DNA from: an uncultured bacterium
Lineage (GTDB): Bacteria > Patescibacteriota > Gracilibacteria > Absconditabacterales > Absconditicoccaceae
DNA: 64,000 nt
Reading direction: 5' to 3'
NCBI GenBank assembly: GCA_903904875.1
Contig: CAIVEC010000011.1
Span: forward strand, 1-64,000
Part shown: piece by piece, positions 50,347 to 61,236 of the stretch
Layout of the letters: each line of letters begins with the position of its first letter
Numbering within the stretch: the stretch's first letter is position 1
Notes under the pieces: model-generated
What the model was told of the DNA's origin: nothing
Seen by the model: the letters and a program-made list of their open reading frames with translations, nothing else
Databases searched by the model: none
Translations under genes and position numbers: made by a program

Positions 50347-50376
50347 TTGACATTTAATAAGAAATATATATAAATA
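50347..50376 (+). promoter_or_regulatory. promoter (twin of 51096)
   Basis: TTGACATTTAATAAGAAATATATATAAA. Confidence 0.55.
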
Positions 50377-50418
50377 AAAACATAAAAAACAGAAAACAAA
50401 AAACAAAATCATACAGCT

Positions 50419-50967
50419 ATGAAAAAGTTAATTAAGAATACAAAAAAGTTCAAAGAAGACGCAAAAGAATTTGGGAAAACCATCTTATCCGGTATGTTTG
50501 TTCTGGTAGTAATCTTTGGACTCCTTATTGGATTTGTCAAATGCATCCAGTGGCTAAACGAAAGAGGAAGCTGCCATCAAACCGCTCATCAGAAAATCAC
50601 TAAGTACGTATCTGCGGACGGTGGCTATTGTGTGACATTGGAAACGACAACTTACAAGTACGGAAATGGTGACGTAAACACAGAACGATCTCTCCGCTTC
50701 ATTCCAACCAAGACCAATACTTTCTTTGCCGATTCTACGGGACTTGAAGATATCACCTTCTGTGATGTGGAAAATGATGGTAAATGGGATAAAGTATTCC
50801 TCTGTGGATATCCGACAAGCATATATGGTGCAAATTCTATAGTGCTTGGGGATAATCCTGAAGATTGGAGCAGCTGGAAGTTTGAAACCTGTCCGGCAGA
50901 TAAAGACATGAAGCCTTTCGATGCATGTACCATACAACATGTTATGGAACTCATCAAACAGGTATAA
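50419..50967 (+). CDS. membrane-anchored protein of unknown function (182 aa), no TGA
   Basis: N-terminal TM segment; 'FCDVENDGKWDKVFLCGYPTSIYG'; A-rich leader and own terminator. Confidence 0.75.
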   Translation: MKKLIKNTKKFKEDAKEFGKTILSGMFVLVVIFGLLIGFVKCIQWLNERGSCHQTAHQKITKYVSADGGYCVTLETTTYKYGNGDVNTERSLRFIPTKTNTFFADSTGLEDITFCDVENDGKWDKVFLCGYPTSIYGANSIVLGDNPEDWSSWKFETCPADKDMKPFDACTIQHVMELIKQV

Positions 50968-50997
50968 AAGAAAATGAATCATAATCAGGGACGGTTT

Positions 50998-51013
50998 ACC
51001 GCTCCCTTTTTTT
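50998..51013 (+). terminator. intrinsic terminator after the 50419 gene
   Basis: GGGACGG-TTTA-CCGCTCCC-T7 starting just before 50998, running directly into element copy D. Confidence 0.65.
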
Positions 51014-51080
51014 AATTGAGACCCAATGAAAACCTGAGGTATCGAAGTGTTTTCATGAGGTCGAAATTATCCCGAGGGAT
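51014..51080 (+). repeat. GA-loop structured element, copy D (H1 + short H2)
   Basis: AATT-GA-GACC-CA-ATGAAAAC ... GTTTTCAT-GA-GGTC-GA-AATT then ATCCCGAGGGAT; compensatory changes relative to copy A. Confidence 0.8.
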
Positions 51081-51095
51081 GATTTTCACATATAA

Positions 51096-51125
51096 TTGAC
51101 ATCTAATAGCGAATATATATAAAAA
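51096..51125 (+). promoter_or_regulatory. promoter (twin of 50347)
   Basis: TTGACATCTAATAGCGAATATATATAAA. Confidence 0.55.
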
Positions 51126-51162
51126 ATAAAATAAAAGCTAAAAAAATAAAAACACATATATT

Positions 51163-51537
51163 ATGAAAAAAATTAAACCTGTAACATGGACATTAGAGAC
51201 GTTAACTAACGTAAAACGATTAATGACTGAGGAAATGATGAAACTTGATCTGAAAGATAGGATGATTGCCATCTTTCCGGATGTTGATGTGAATGTTGGC
51301 GCATCAGTAATAGATCCGGAGTATATTCTTACCAACAATAAGTTTCCCATGATAGGAGACTCAGGTATCATTCAGATGGTAGATGAAAATGAAGATGGAG
51401 TATCCTTTAGATGTATGGATATTGAAAACAAGCATCGTTTATTTACGCCTAAGCATTCTGATATGGTATTTATCATGGAAAAGGATGATGATATAAAAAA
51501 ACAGTTAGTGCCAGAATACGCCTGGAGACCTGATTAG
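51163..51537 (+). CDS. hypothetical protein (124 aa), no TGA
   Basis: Intact ORF with A-rich leader and downstream terminator. Confidence 0.7.
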   Translation: MKKIKPVTWTLETLTNVKRLMTEEMMKLDLKDRMIAIFPDVDVNVGASVIDPEYILTNNKFPMIGDSGIIQMVDENEDGVSFRCMDIENKHRLFTPKHSDMVFIMEKDDDIKKQLVPEYAWRPD

Positions 51538-51561
51538 AGATCCTTTAAATAATTCTTGATT

Positions 51562-51591
51562 GCCTCACGTTTTCGCTGAGGCTTTTTTTTT
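51562..51591 (+). terminator. intrinsic terminator
   Basis: GCCTCA-cgttttcgc-TGAGGC-T9. Confidence 0.85.
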
Positions 51592-51714
51592 CGAAAAAAA
51601 ATTATCATTTTTTGTAATTTTGTCAATTCAAAATAGCCTGAGAACGGGCTTTTTTTGGTTTTTAGGACCATTACGGATATAATATAACTGTGAGATTTAT
51701 ATGAGATAATCTCA

Positions 51715-53148
51715 ATGACAGAACAAAAAGAAAACAAAGAAACATTCACACCAAACACTAACGCACCAGGCTCGTCAGAGCCAAATTTTTCAGGAATGTG
51801 AAATTTGAAGCTCAATGACTTGGAAGCTACAGCACCTGCACAAAGCTTGATATCTCAGGTAAATGCCGAAGAGGAAAAAGTAGTTCCGCAAGAAGAAGTA
51901 AAGTTCGAAAATCTCGGTATGAGAATTCAACCGACCGAAGAAGAGAAAAGAGAAAAAGTGAATTTGGGAGAGAGCGGATTGATCGGTGTGCATAAATCTA
52001 AATATCACAATCAGTATCGAAGATTGTTTCTGATGTCGTTTTTTATCATTCTCGTGACGGGAATGGCGTCAATCGTTTTGCGCTTGTACAGCCAGTATAT
52101 CTATTTCGCTTCGCAAGCCGTGCCTTCTGCGACCTATCAGAATTACATAAATATCTACAAACAATGACAGCAGTTTATCGACAAAGTGTTGAAACTCAGC
52201 GACTACCAGCAGTATTTGTCATTATCGATCGCTGGCAGCGGCGAGGAAGCGAATGTAAATAAAGTGATCATGGACAAAAGCCTGAGTTATATCCAGAAAA
52301 AAGATATTCTTCAGCAAGCCCTCAACGGATTTTCAGCTATGTTCGTCGCTAACGAAGAAAAACTTACCGCACTCAAGGAAGATATCTCCAAGTACGGATT
52401 CTTCTCTGAAGATCTCTATAATCTGCTTCAGAGCCAAGACTATTCGACGTCGATCAAAAAATATCTACTCTCGCTGGAAATCATCAAATTCAGCAGTGCG
52501 ATCAAAGTGTTCAGCTATTTAGACACGTTCGTATCCAGCTTAGCAAATGCGCTTAAATTACCGATAAATACCGTACAGACCGAGATGCAGACGTTCGCTG
52601 ACAGAGGAGAAAAAGATATCCTCGTCTATTTGAACAACTGTTATCTCAATCCATACGAGATCGATTACGACTGTAATCTCGTAGGAGATTTCGATAGATA
52701 CTATGCACTCATAGACAAAGAGAAAACACCACCTGACACCAACTTCTTCAAAAAGATGATCTATTACATAGACAACAAGCTCGAACAGACTGATATACCG
52801 AGTTTCTCCATCACGTTCAAAAAATACGATCCGACGCAGAAACAGATCAGCTTCACGGTCGAGGTGAACACGTTCAAACAGGATGAAATCGCACTAATCA
52901 AGAAGGGGATCATCAATCCGCATATCTTCATCCTCAGTCAGTTAATCAATCTCATCAAACAGAGCATCTTCGTGATTTCAGAAAACATCGACGCTAAATC
53001 CATCAAAATAACTCCAAAGATCATCAAGATCGGAACATCGGTCTACAACGTCAATAATTCAACGATGGATTTTGTGCTTCCTATCCAGAAATGATCGGAA
53101 AGAGAGATCAGCGATTATATAGATCCTATTTTTACTTCTTCGCAATAG
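51715..53148 (+). CDS. membrane-anchored hypothetical protein (477 aa, TGA=Gly)
   Basis: Continuous frame; single TM 'LFLMSFFIILVTGMASIVLRL'. Confidence 0.72.
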
Positions 53149-53221
53149 CACAGATATGATAGACCAAACGCCGGAAAAAATGTATAACTGAAAGGAAGGA
53201 ATCCCGCAAGGCGGGAGAACA

Positions 53222-54709
53222 ATGAAAATCGATCTGCAGAAGATAACATCTTTTCTCGATGTGCTCCAGAAATATCTTGGCAGACTGTATAATTTTTTCA
53301 GAGACAACAAAAATAACAGCAAAATCATGTTATTGATAGCGCTTACGACCTCCGGACTTGCAATCTATTTTGCGCTACAGCTCTATAGCGATATCAATGT
53401 GCTCAACGGAAAATCCTCTGAACTCAATAATTTATCAAGCTATGATACGCAGATCTTGGCAGTCAATGACATCACTCAGCCTATCCTCAAAAATTCAGAT
53501 ACGATCACCGATCTGCTCCAAGAAAACAAGACCACGGAAGGTGAAATCACCAAATATACTGACTATCTCAACGCATTGCAAGTGCCGTACACGTATTTGC
53601 TCCAATATCTCTATCTGCCTTCGCTCAACGTCTGGAAATCGAAATATACCGACAAGATCGATACCAACCTGATCGGAATCAACTTCCTCGAAAAAAATCC
53701 GTTCAATGATATCACCTTGCTCCAAAAGCGAGGGGATTTCTTCAAGAATCTGGGTGACAATAACGAATCAAATGATATACTCGATATGAAGATAGGGGAT
53801 TTCGTAGAGGATCAGACCGGCTTCTTTAGTATGCCTATTACGGTTTCATTTATCGCTAATTCCAAGCGTGCATTCTTGCTGCTTGCCGACAAACTCTCTA
53901 TGACATCCAATAAAGAGAATATTTCACTCATCAACGAATTCTTCTATTACCTGCGGAACGAAATCAAGAAAGATAAAAATAAGGAAATCAAAACGTTGGA
54001 AAGCGGTTATGCGACGATTTTCGGATCAGGAGATTTATCCACCGATGGGGGAAAGGTGAATGATGATAAATTAATCGGATATACGCTCTACAATCGGATT
54101 TTCAATAATGGACCGAATACACTCATCGACGACCAAATCATCGACAAGACCATCAAGAGCATTATCTCGTGCGACAACGAAACCGACGAAGTATGTTACT
54201 ACAAGTTCAGAGAAAGATATAGGGATATACCGACTTTCGGATATCTGCTAGGAACGGATTTCGGTACGAATGGAGCCGAAAATCTCAAACAGTTTATGCT
54301 TCAGCTTCCGCCGATCTTCTCAATCCAAGACTTTGAGTTTGATAAAATAAAATCACCAACACTTTCTGATGTAAGCAACAGCAAATACCAGGGAAAAATA
54401 ACCATCGTCGTATACGGAAGAAGCGCATCAGCGCAAGAAGTAGACCAGATCGCTCAAGCGCTGGGCAATAAATGTCTAGGAGAAAATAGGTCACTTACCG
54501 TCCAAGACGGACTCAATCTCATCCAAAGCGCAATCGTTAAACTTTCCGACGTCAATAAAATAGACAAAAGCTATAGTGATAATCTCCGAGAGCTTCAATG
54601 AATCATCCAGCAGCTCGATACGGATTTTCCAACCCTCAGCAATTACAAAAAAACTATAAAGCTCTTCGAACTTTATAGAATGCTTTCTGACGCGGGACTC
54701 TGTAAATAA
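53222..54709 (+). CDS. membrane-anchored hypothetical protein (495 aa, TGA=Gly); possible upstream start at 53156
   Basis: Continuous frame; single TM 'IMLLIALTTSGLAIYFALQL'. Confidence 0.72.
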
Positions 54710-54794
54710 ATATAATTTTAAGTTTTAAGTGCTAAGTTTTAAATATTTTTTTCGATTATTTAACACTTAATATTTAGCACTTAGCATTTTAGTT

Positions 54795-55541
54795 TCAAAG
54801 GTTGTGCCAAACATGATCCACGTCTTCGTCGTCGTCCAATGCGTCGAGAAGCGTATATAATTTATTGGTCGCTTCTTCGTTCAGCTTGACGGTGTTTTCC
54901 GGGATGAATTGGATATCTGATTCGACCATATGATAATGGAATTTTTCTAGCCCGTTCTGTACGGTTGCAAAATCTTTCTTGTCGACATAGATGACCACGG
55001 TATTTCCTTCGGCTTCGAAATCGGCTATAGGAAGCTCCATTGCACGTTCCTCAAGCTCATCCTTATTCAACGGTAAGACTCTTTCTACCGTTTTTCATTT
55101 ATCTTGGATCGTCTCGCTGATGCCGTCAATGACGATGACGCCTTGCTCTTTGAATTGCCGAGCTACGGAACCGATAGCTCCAAGCGTTCAGCCGTGTTTC
55201 TGCATTATCTGTTTCACGCTGGAAGCGCTTCTATTGGTGTTGGACGTCAACGCTTTGATAAGCAATGCTACGCCCTCTGGGCCGTATCCTTCGTAAAATA
55301 TTTCCTCGAGATTCTCTCCTTCGAGCTGTCCGGATCATTTCAAAATCGCTTTTTCCACGACTTCTCTCGGAAGATTATATTGTTTCGCTTTGCTGAGCGC
55401 GAGATCGAGCGCTGGATTCATTTTCGGATCCGCTCCTTTCCTTGCAGCTATCTGGATGATTTTTCAAACCTTCGCATACGCCTGTGATTTCTTTGCATCT
55501 CCTGATGCTTTTCTCGCTGCAATGCTATGCCGTCTTCCCAT
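54795..55541 (-). CDS. yebC: YebC/PmpR-family protein (248 aa, TGA=Gly)
   Basis: 'MGRRHSIAARKASGDAKKSQAYAKVGKIIQIAARKGADPKMNPAL', 'YEGYGPEGVALLIKALTSNTNRSASSVK'. Confidence 0.93.
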
Positions 55542-55640
55542 CTTCTTTAATTTTAAATTTTAAAGGCGAAATTTACAATTTTAAAACCTTGTGCTGACGT
55601 TTTAAAATTTAAAATTCCAAATTGTAAATTCCAAATTATT

Positions 55641-56072
55641 TTACTTATTTTCTATAACACATTTGATGTCAGCTAGTTTGTAACCCTTTCTGAGGAGTTT
55701 CTGGATGATATCGAATCCGTCTACATCCCTGCGCTTATACGCTTGGATCTCTTTTTTGATTTTTGCGAGGGTACCTTCTCACATTTCTAACTCATATTTT
55801 TTCAATGTGTCTTTGATAATATCCTGCGGGACTCATTTCTGCTGCAGCTTCTGGATTATCTTGATTGCCGGTTTCCCTTTATTCACAACCTCGCTTCTGA
55901 TATAGCTTTCTGCGAACATAGTATCATTCACATAATTCTTCTTTTTTAATTCTTCAATAGTTCGATCTACATCACTCGTAGGGTATCATTTCATGTACAG
56001 CTTAATCCTCAACTCTTTTTCAGTCTTAGGGAAACGGTAGATATATTTTAATGCGTAATCAAAACACTTCAT
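55641..56072 (-). CDS. recX: RecX-like regulatory protein (143 aa)
   Basis: 'ALKYIYRFPKTEKELRIKLYMKGY', 'NDTMFAESYIRSEVVNKGKPAIKIIQKLQQKGV'. Confidence 0.8.
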
Positions 56073-56092
56073 AAGATTTTTTGTATATAAAA

Positions 56093-56713
56093 TTATTTCT
56101 TCAACGCGAAGTTGATAGTCGATTCGTTGTTGGTGAATAATGCGACGATATCTCCTTCAGGTTTGTCCGTGGATTGCAGGTCAGAAATCAGTGCCTCGTG
56201 TTTGAAGAAATCTTTGAATTCTTTGACGATGCTTGCTAGATTTTCATCAGTCGTATTAAATAGCATTAGCACTTTATCATCTACATTATAATTGGCGTCC
56301 TTCCTCATCTGGTTCAGAAACCTGGAGATTTCACGAGCGACTCCTTCCCTTTGCAATTCAGGCGTCAATTCAAGATCCAGTTTCGCTATGATGTTCTGAT
56401 CGACTGCCATATTGTCTCATTCCAGTCCTTCATATGCTATTTCATATTCGCCTGGTTCAAGCGTTCGCTCATTCCCTTCATTATCGAAAATAATCATTTT
56501 CCCATCGCCGACATCCTTGATATTCCCTTGTTTTCAGAATTGGATGATCTTCCCTGTGTCTTTGCCGAATTTTGCGGAAAGCTGGGACCCGATAGGTTTG
56601 AAGGTCTTTTGTATTTTGATGGAATCATCGAGTTCCTCGATCTTTTTCACGTTCACTTCTTCCTTGATGATATCATCGTATTTCTTCAATAATGCCTGTG
56701 CTGATGTAGTCAT
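56093..56713 (-). CDS. stand-alone isoleucyl-tRNA synthetase C-terminal-like domain (206 aa)
   Basis: 'AKLDLELTPELQREGVAREISRFLNQMRKDANYNVDDKVLMLF' matches the IleS/DUF5915 C-terminal region; no catalytic core in the window. Confidence 0.75.
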
Positions 56714-56734
56714 AAAATAGTCAAAATAATAAAT

Positions 56735-56806
56735 AAATGAGACGCCAAGAAAGTCTGATGTATGAAGATTTTCTAACGCCGAATTTATACCAACCAGTGG
56801 TATAAA
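56735..56806 (+). repeat. GA-loop structured element, degenerate copy E
   Basis: AAAT-GA-GACG-CC-AAGAAAGTC ... GATTTTCT-AA-CGCC-GA-ATTT then TTTATACCA/TGGTATAAA. Confidence 0.6.
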
Positions 56807-56947
56807 TGTGTATTTACATATACAAATGCAGAGTAAAAAAGCAACCGAAGTTTTTTATTACATAAAAATTTACATATATTCTCCTTCAAAAATAAGAAAT
56901 ATTTTTACATTGTCCTTCAAAAATGTTCATCATTTTTGATTGGTAGA

Positions 56948-57754
56948 CTATAATCAGTATTTGCTATTTCCAAATATCTGTTTGCGTATGTTTTTCGGAT
57001 CAGAGGTATCGTAGAGCGCGAATTTGATTTCCGGAAATTTTTTGATAAGTTCGCTCGTGATATACGTTTGTATGCTATCAGTATATTTTTTGTTATCATC
57101 ACTAAATCAAATACTGATATGCCTATTTTTCATAAATTGTTCACCATAATAGCTCGTATACGTGTCTATGGTTTTTGTAATGCATTTTTCAAAAGCTAAA
57201 GCTTTTTTCTCTGCACTTGTTTTGTTTCACCATCCTAGCATTTTAACGAATTCAGGATTATTACAAGGAATATAGAGATTATTGTTGAGATAGATATCTA
57301 TAAGGGTATCTGGATTAATGGTTCGATCACTAAGATGGTTTCTCATGTTATAGATCATTTCCTCTCTTTCTTCCGCATTCAATACTTCATAGATAATTTT
57401 TTTGTGTATTTCTCTGAATTCTTTTAGAGCATTACCACGATCACTGACGATATCCGTAGGTGAACATTCTATAGTAGAAGTTTTGAATTTATTCCAGCTT
57501 GGTCCACCATTATCAATGACTTCAAAAACATCTCTGATGAGTTTACCATATCATCTAAATTCTCTACAAGAATATTCTATATCTTCATGAAATTTTGCAT
57601 TCTCCTTGTCTTGTAACCTTTTCTCATATTCAGCATTGGGTACAGGTTCTTCTTGTCGTGAACCACCAGGCTGTTTGATGAGCAGATAAATAGGCGTTTT
57701 GGTATAGAGAATATTTTGATCGAGATCAAAAACATATGATTTTAGCATAATCAT
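56948..57754 (-). CDS. HAD-like protein (268 aa, TGA=Gly)
   Basis: 'SYVFDLDQNILYTKTPIYLL' HAD motif I-like. Confidence 0.6.
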
Positions 57755-57769
57755 TATTATGATGTAAAA

Positions 57770-57976
57770 CTAATTTTTTGGTTTTCATAGGATAAACATT
57801 CCTCCTCATTTAATATATTCTATGACTCTTCTTCCTTTTCGATCCATGCCTTGTCAAACAAATTCCACATTGTTCTCTTTGTATTCGATTGCCGCTCAGA
57901 GTTTCTTAGAGGTATCTTGCGTTATTTTTTTTGTTTTTTTACTATCGTTGTTTGTTTTTTCTTCAATCCTTTCCAT
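57770..57976 (-). CDS. small hypothetical protein (68 aa, TGA=Gly)
   Basis: MERIEEKTNNDSKKTKKITQDTSKKLGAAIEYKENNVEFVGQGMDRKGRRVIEYIKGGGMFILGKPKN. Confidence 0.55.
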
Positions 57977-58005
57977 GAATATAAAATATAAAAAAAATAA
58001 AGATT

Positions 58006-58503
58006 TTATCTGAATGATATTTCTATTTCTTTTTGAAAATTCGCTTCAAGGATTTCCAATCTTTTTTTTATCTCCGGATTTATGTCCAGAATTATATCAA
58101 TTTTTCCTTGATCTAACAATTTTTCCTTTCCCCTGGCTAGTATTTTATCATAGATGAATTGTCCTTCACACAAACGGATAGGAATATTTTCTGCATCCTT
58201 ATTGAAATAATGATAGCCTCTACGGTTCTCTCCAATTTTGACTGTTCCTACAAAAAAAGAGAGTGTTTTATTTTTTTCTTTTTGATTGATTTGCCTGATA
58301 AAATCTTCTTCTGTGTATTTGCTCTCAAGAGTGATTTTTTCTGCGTATACGTCCCATCATAAAATTTTATTGAGAAAGAACGCGGTTACCTGACATTGTT
58401 CACGCGCAGGATTTTTTTCTTCTCGATGTTCCGGATCTCACGATGTTTTGCTGCTTCGGGATTTTGGAAGTATGCGTTTGACATAATCTGCAGAAAGTTT
58501 CAT
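58006..58503 (-). CDS. YunG-like protein (165 aa, TGA=Gly)
   Basis: 'REQCQVTAFFLNKILGWDVYAEKI...GYHYFNKDAENIPIRLCEGQF'. Confidence 0.55.
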
Positions 58504-58633
58504 AGCTATAATTATATAAAGTAACAATCGTTTATTGATTTAATAAGAAATGTCAAGAGTAATAATACCGACTGTTTTTGAACTAATAAATTACTTCGCT
58601 TACGCTTGTTCTTTATGTATCAAAAATCGCCGG

Positions 58634-58777
58634 TATATATTATTCTTCAAAAATATGTTTTAGTATTTTTGATTGAAGAATATATGGTTGCCAAAATTAA
58701 TAAATATTCAATTGGCAAACCATAATTTCGACGTCACAAAAACTTTCATTGCTTCAAGTTTTTATTGCGTCTCAATT
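58634..58777 (-). repeat. GA-loop structured element, copy F (H1+H2+H3)
   Basis: Minus strand: AATT-GA-GACG-CA-ATAAAAAC ... GTTTTTGT-GA-CGTC-GA-AATT, then ATGGTTTGCCAA..TTTGGCAACCAT, then H3 TATTCTTCAATCAAAAATA..TTTTTGAAGAATA. Confidence 0.8.
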
Positions 58778-58806
58778 AAAAAAAGGTCGGCAAATACGCC
58801 GACCTT
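58778..58806 (-). terminator. intrinsic terminator of the 58826 gene
   Basis: AAGGTCGGCGTATTTGCCGACCTTTTTTT on the minus strand, running directly into copy F. Confidence 0.85.
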
Positions 58807-58825
58807 GAAATGTGTGAAATGTTTT

Positions 58826-59554
58826 TTACTTGTTTACGGGAAGTTCAAATTCAATCTTCTTTTTTATTTCCCCATTTGAATGAACCTTGTCAAAGTAGAA
58901 CCTGAAGGGAAGATTTTCATAATAATCCCATCCTTTAAGATAATAGGTACATTTACATTCTTCGTGGTTAATGGTGAGTTGTTGATCTTCTCCTTTGAGA
59001 TACTTAAGTGCAATACCATCAGGTTCAAATACAATAGTTTCATCTTCAGTCGATTCATCGATTTCATTGGCAGCCCATTCATATTTTGCGATAATATTCT
59101 TGAGTTTTTCTTTAAATTCAGAACTCACAATAAACACACTATTAAGGGCAGCGATTATATCGTTGAAGTAAACATTCAATGCAAATTCCTTTGCTTTTTT
59201 GTAGAGTATATCACTTAGTTCATCATACTGATTCCGGAGTGATATGGTCATCAACGAAGCCAAAACCGTATAGAACAACAAGGAAAATGCAATTGTGAGT
59301 GCAACACCAAGAAGTGTTAGAAAAATGATCGCTATAACATCTCCGTAAATAAACTGTATGAGCCATTCCCAACGGAAGTTAAGGAAATCCATTCCGAGGG
59401 TGAGATAGAAAACCATACCGATACCAATGGTACCAAAAATGCAGGAAAAAAGTGATGCTACATTACTTTTCTTATTAATCTGAGAATTGATTTCAGCTAT
59501 GCGTTCGTTTATTGCCTTATTAGCATCACCGAACGATTTTTTGTAATTTTTCAT
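58826..59554 (-). CDS. membrane protein of unknown function (242 aa), no TGA
   Basis: Two to three TM segments; A-rich leader; own terminator. Confidence 0.78.
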   Translation of the reverse strand: MKNYKKSFGDANKAINERIAEINSQINKKSNVASLFSCIFGTIGIGMVFYLTLGMDFLNFRWEWLIQFIYGDVIAIIFLTLLGVALTIAFSLLFYTVLASLMTISLRNQYDELSDILYKKAKEFALNVYFNDIIAALNSVFIVSSEFKEKLKNIIAKYEWAANEIDESTEDETIVFEPDGIALKYLKGEDQQLTINHEECKCTYYLKGWDYYENLPFRFYFDKVHSNGEIKKKIEFELPVNK

Positions 59555-59612
59555 AGTTTTATTTTTTTGTTTAATATATCATATATATTTACTAACAAAT
59601 ATCAAGAGTAAT

Positions 59613-60338
59613 TTACAACCTAGTAAAGGGGATGATTTCTTCCTTCTCTTTATAGATATTGTGGAGATCTTCCCGGTTCTTTATCTTCTCTACATCCCGA
59701 TCACCGATTCTTGTCCTTCTGAGTTGGATCAACGTTCCGCCCATACCCAATTCCTTACCGAGCCAGTAAGCGATAGATCTGATATACGTGCCGGACCCGA
59801 CATCTATTTTCAACTGCAATAATGGAAAATCATACCTCAAAATTTCATATTTCTGAACTTTCATCACTTTATTCTCTTCGATGATATTTCACGCTCTGGC
59901 ATCGTGATACGACCTTTTCCCTTCCCTTTTCTTAGCGCTGAACGCGGGGAGCGGAAGCGCGTACTCCGGTATCAGTGAATCTAGCTTTTTCTTGATTTCA
60001 GCTAATGTCGGCGCCTCTACGGTGCCGTTTTCCATTTCCACTCATATTTTCTTTCCATCCTTGATCGCTAGTTCGTAATTCACAATTTTCTCCCAATATT
60101 CCATATCCCGCGTATCCGTCAATTTAGAAAAATCGATGGTAGCGATATAGGATTTATCCAGTCAGATAAGTTCTGTCAGTTTTTTGGTATCATCGCCCAA
60201 GGCGAGAATCATTAGTCCCGTAGCCATCGGATCAAGTGTTCAACTGTGCCCGATTTTCTGTTTTGTGAAATGACGCCTGAAAATGCGGATGACGTCAAAA
60301 CTCGTAATTCGTGCTGGCTTATCGACAGCTAAGAACAT
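59613..60338 (-). CDS. truB: tRNA pseudouridine(55) synthase (241 aa, TGA=Gly)
   Basis: '[43 protein letters not shown]', 'CSSGTYIRS-like GSGTYIRSIAYWLGKELGMGGTLIQLRRTRIG'. Confidence 0.93.
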
Positions 60339-60535
60339 AATGAATAATGAAAAATTTAAAGTGAAAAATGGTGGAAAGTATTCTATGGACTACTGTTATA
60401 TAACAATAGTTTATAAGTTTACAAATCAATCGTTATTCGTTATTCATTCTTCATTTTTCATTCATTTAAAAATAGTTGATTTTGATGCTGAAACCAGTAC
60501 TATTCTGGTGGTTTTTTAGATTTTAAACAAAAATA

Positions 60536-60901
60536 ATGAAAAAATTATACATGGTAGGATTGGTACTGATTGCCGCTAGCGTAGCAGGATGTACGCTCAA
60601 AAGTCCTAAAGTTCCTGTATTGACGACAGGTGATACCCAGGAGATTACGTGAAATGCAGATCTTACATGAATAAATACGACAGGAAATGCTATGGAAGAA
60701 TTTACCGGAGAATTTGATTCAGGAGTAGTGCCTACCGTTACTGGCAGTGAATGAGTGAATGCAACAACCGGCGCTGTCGTTGATGTGAACAACATGATCA
60801 ATCAGAGAAAACTACAATCAGGAGATACAAGCAAACTTACGGAAGAAGATATCTCGCTTATGGAAAAGATCATCCAGAAAATACAAAACATAGGAAAATA
60901 A
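60536..60901 (+). CDS. small lipoprotein (121 aa, TGA=Gly)
   Basis: Lipobox 'LIAASVAGC'. Confidence 0.7.
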
Positions 60902-60933
60902 TCTTATTGTTTTTTTAGCTATTAGTACGTGGT

Positions 60934-61227
60934 ATGAATACCTTATTTGAAATGATCAAAGGAATTTTCTTTTTCCTGACGATAGTTGTAGGGCTTTTTC
61001 TCCTCAGAGGAAGCGTGATTTTCGGTCCGGAATACGAAATACTGATCAAACAGATCCTGATGCCGGGATATTTGGTCTTTTGCTGAACCATGTTCGGATA
61101 CATCGTTGCCCGCATTCAGCTCGGATACGAAGATGATCATCCGCACAAAAACAGGATTTACGTCAGATCGTTTATTTTTGGCGTAGTTTTAGGCGTGCTC
61201 CTGGCTATAGCATATATGTTTATCTAA
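60934..61227 (+). CDS. small membrane protein (97 aa, TGA=Gly)
   Basis: Continuous frame, three hydrophobic segments. Confidence 0.65.
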
Positions 61228-61236
61228 TTTTGAACT

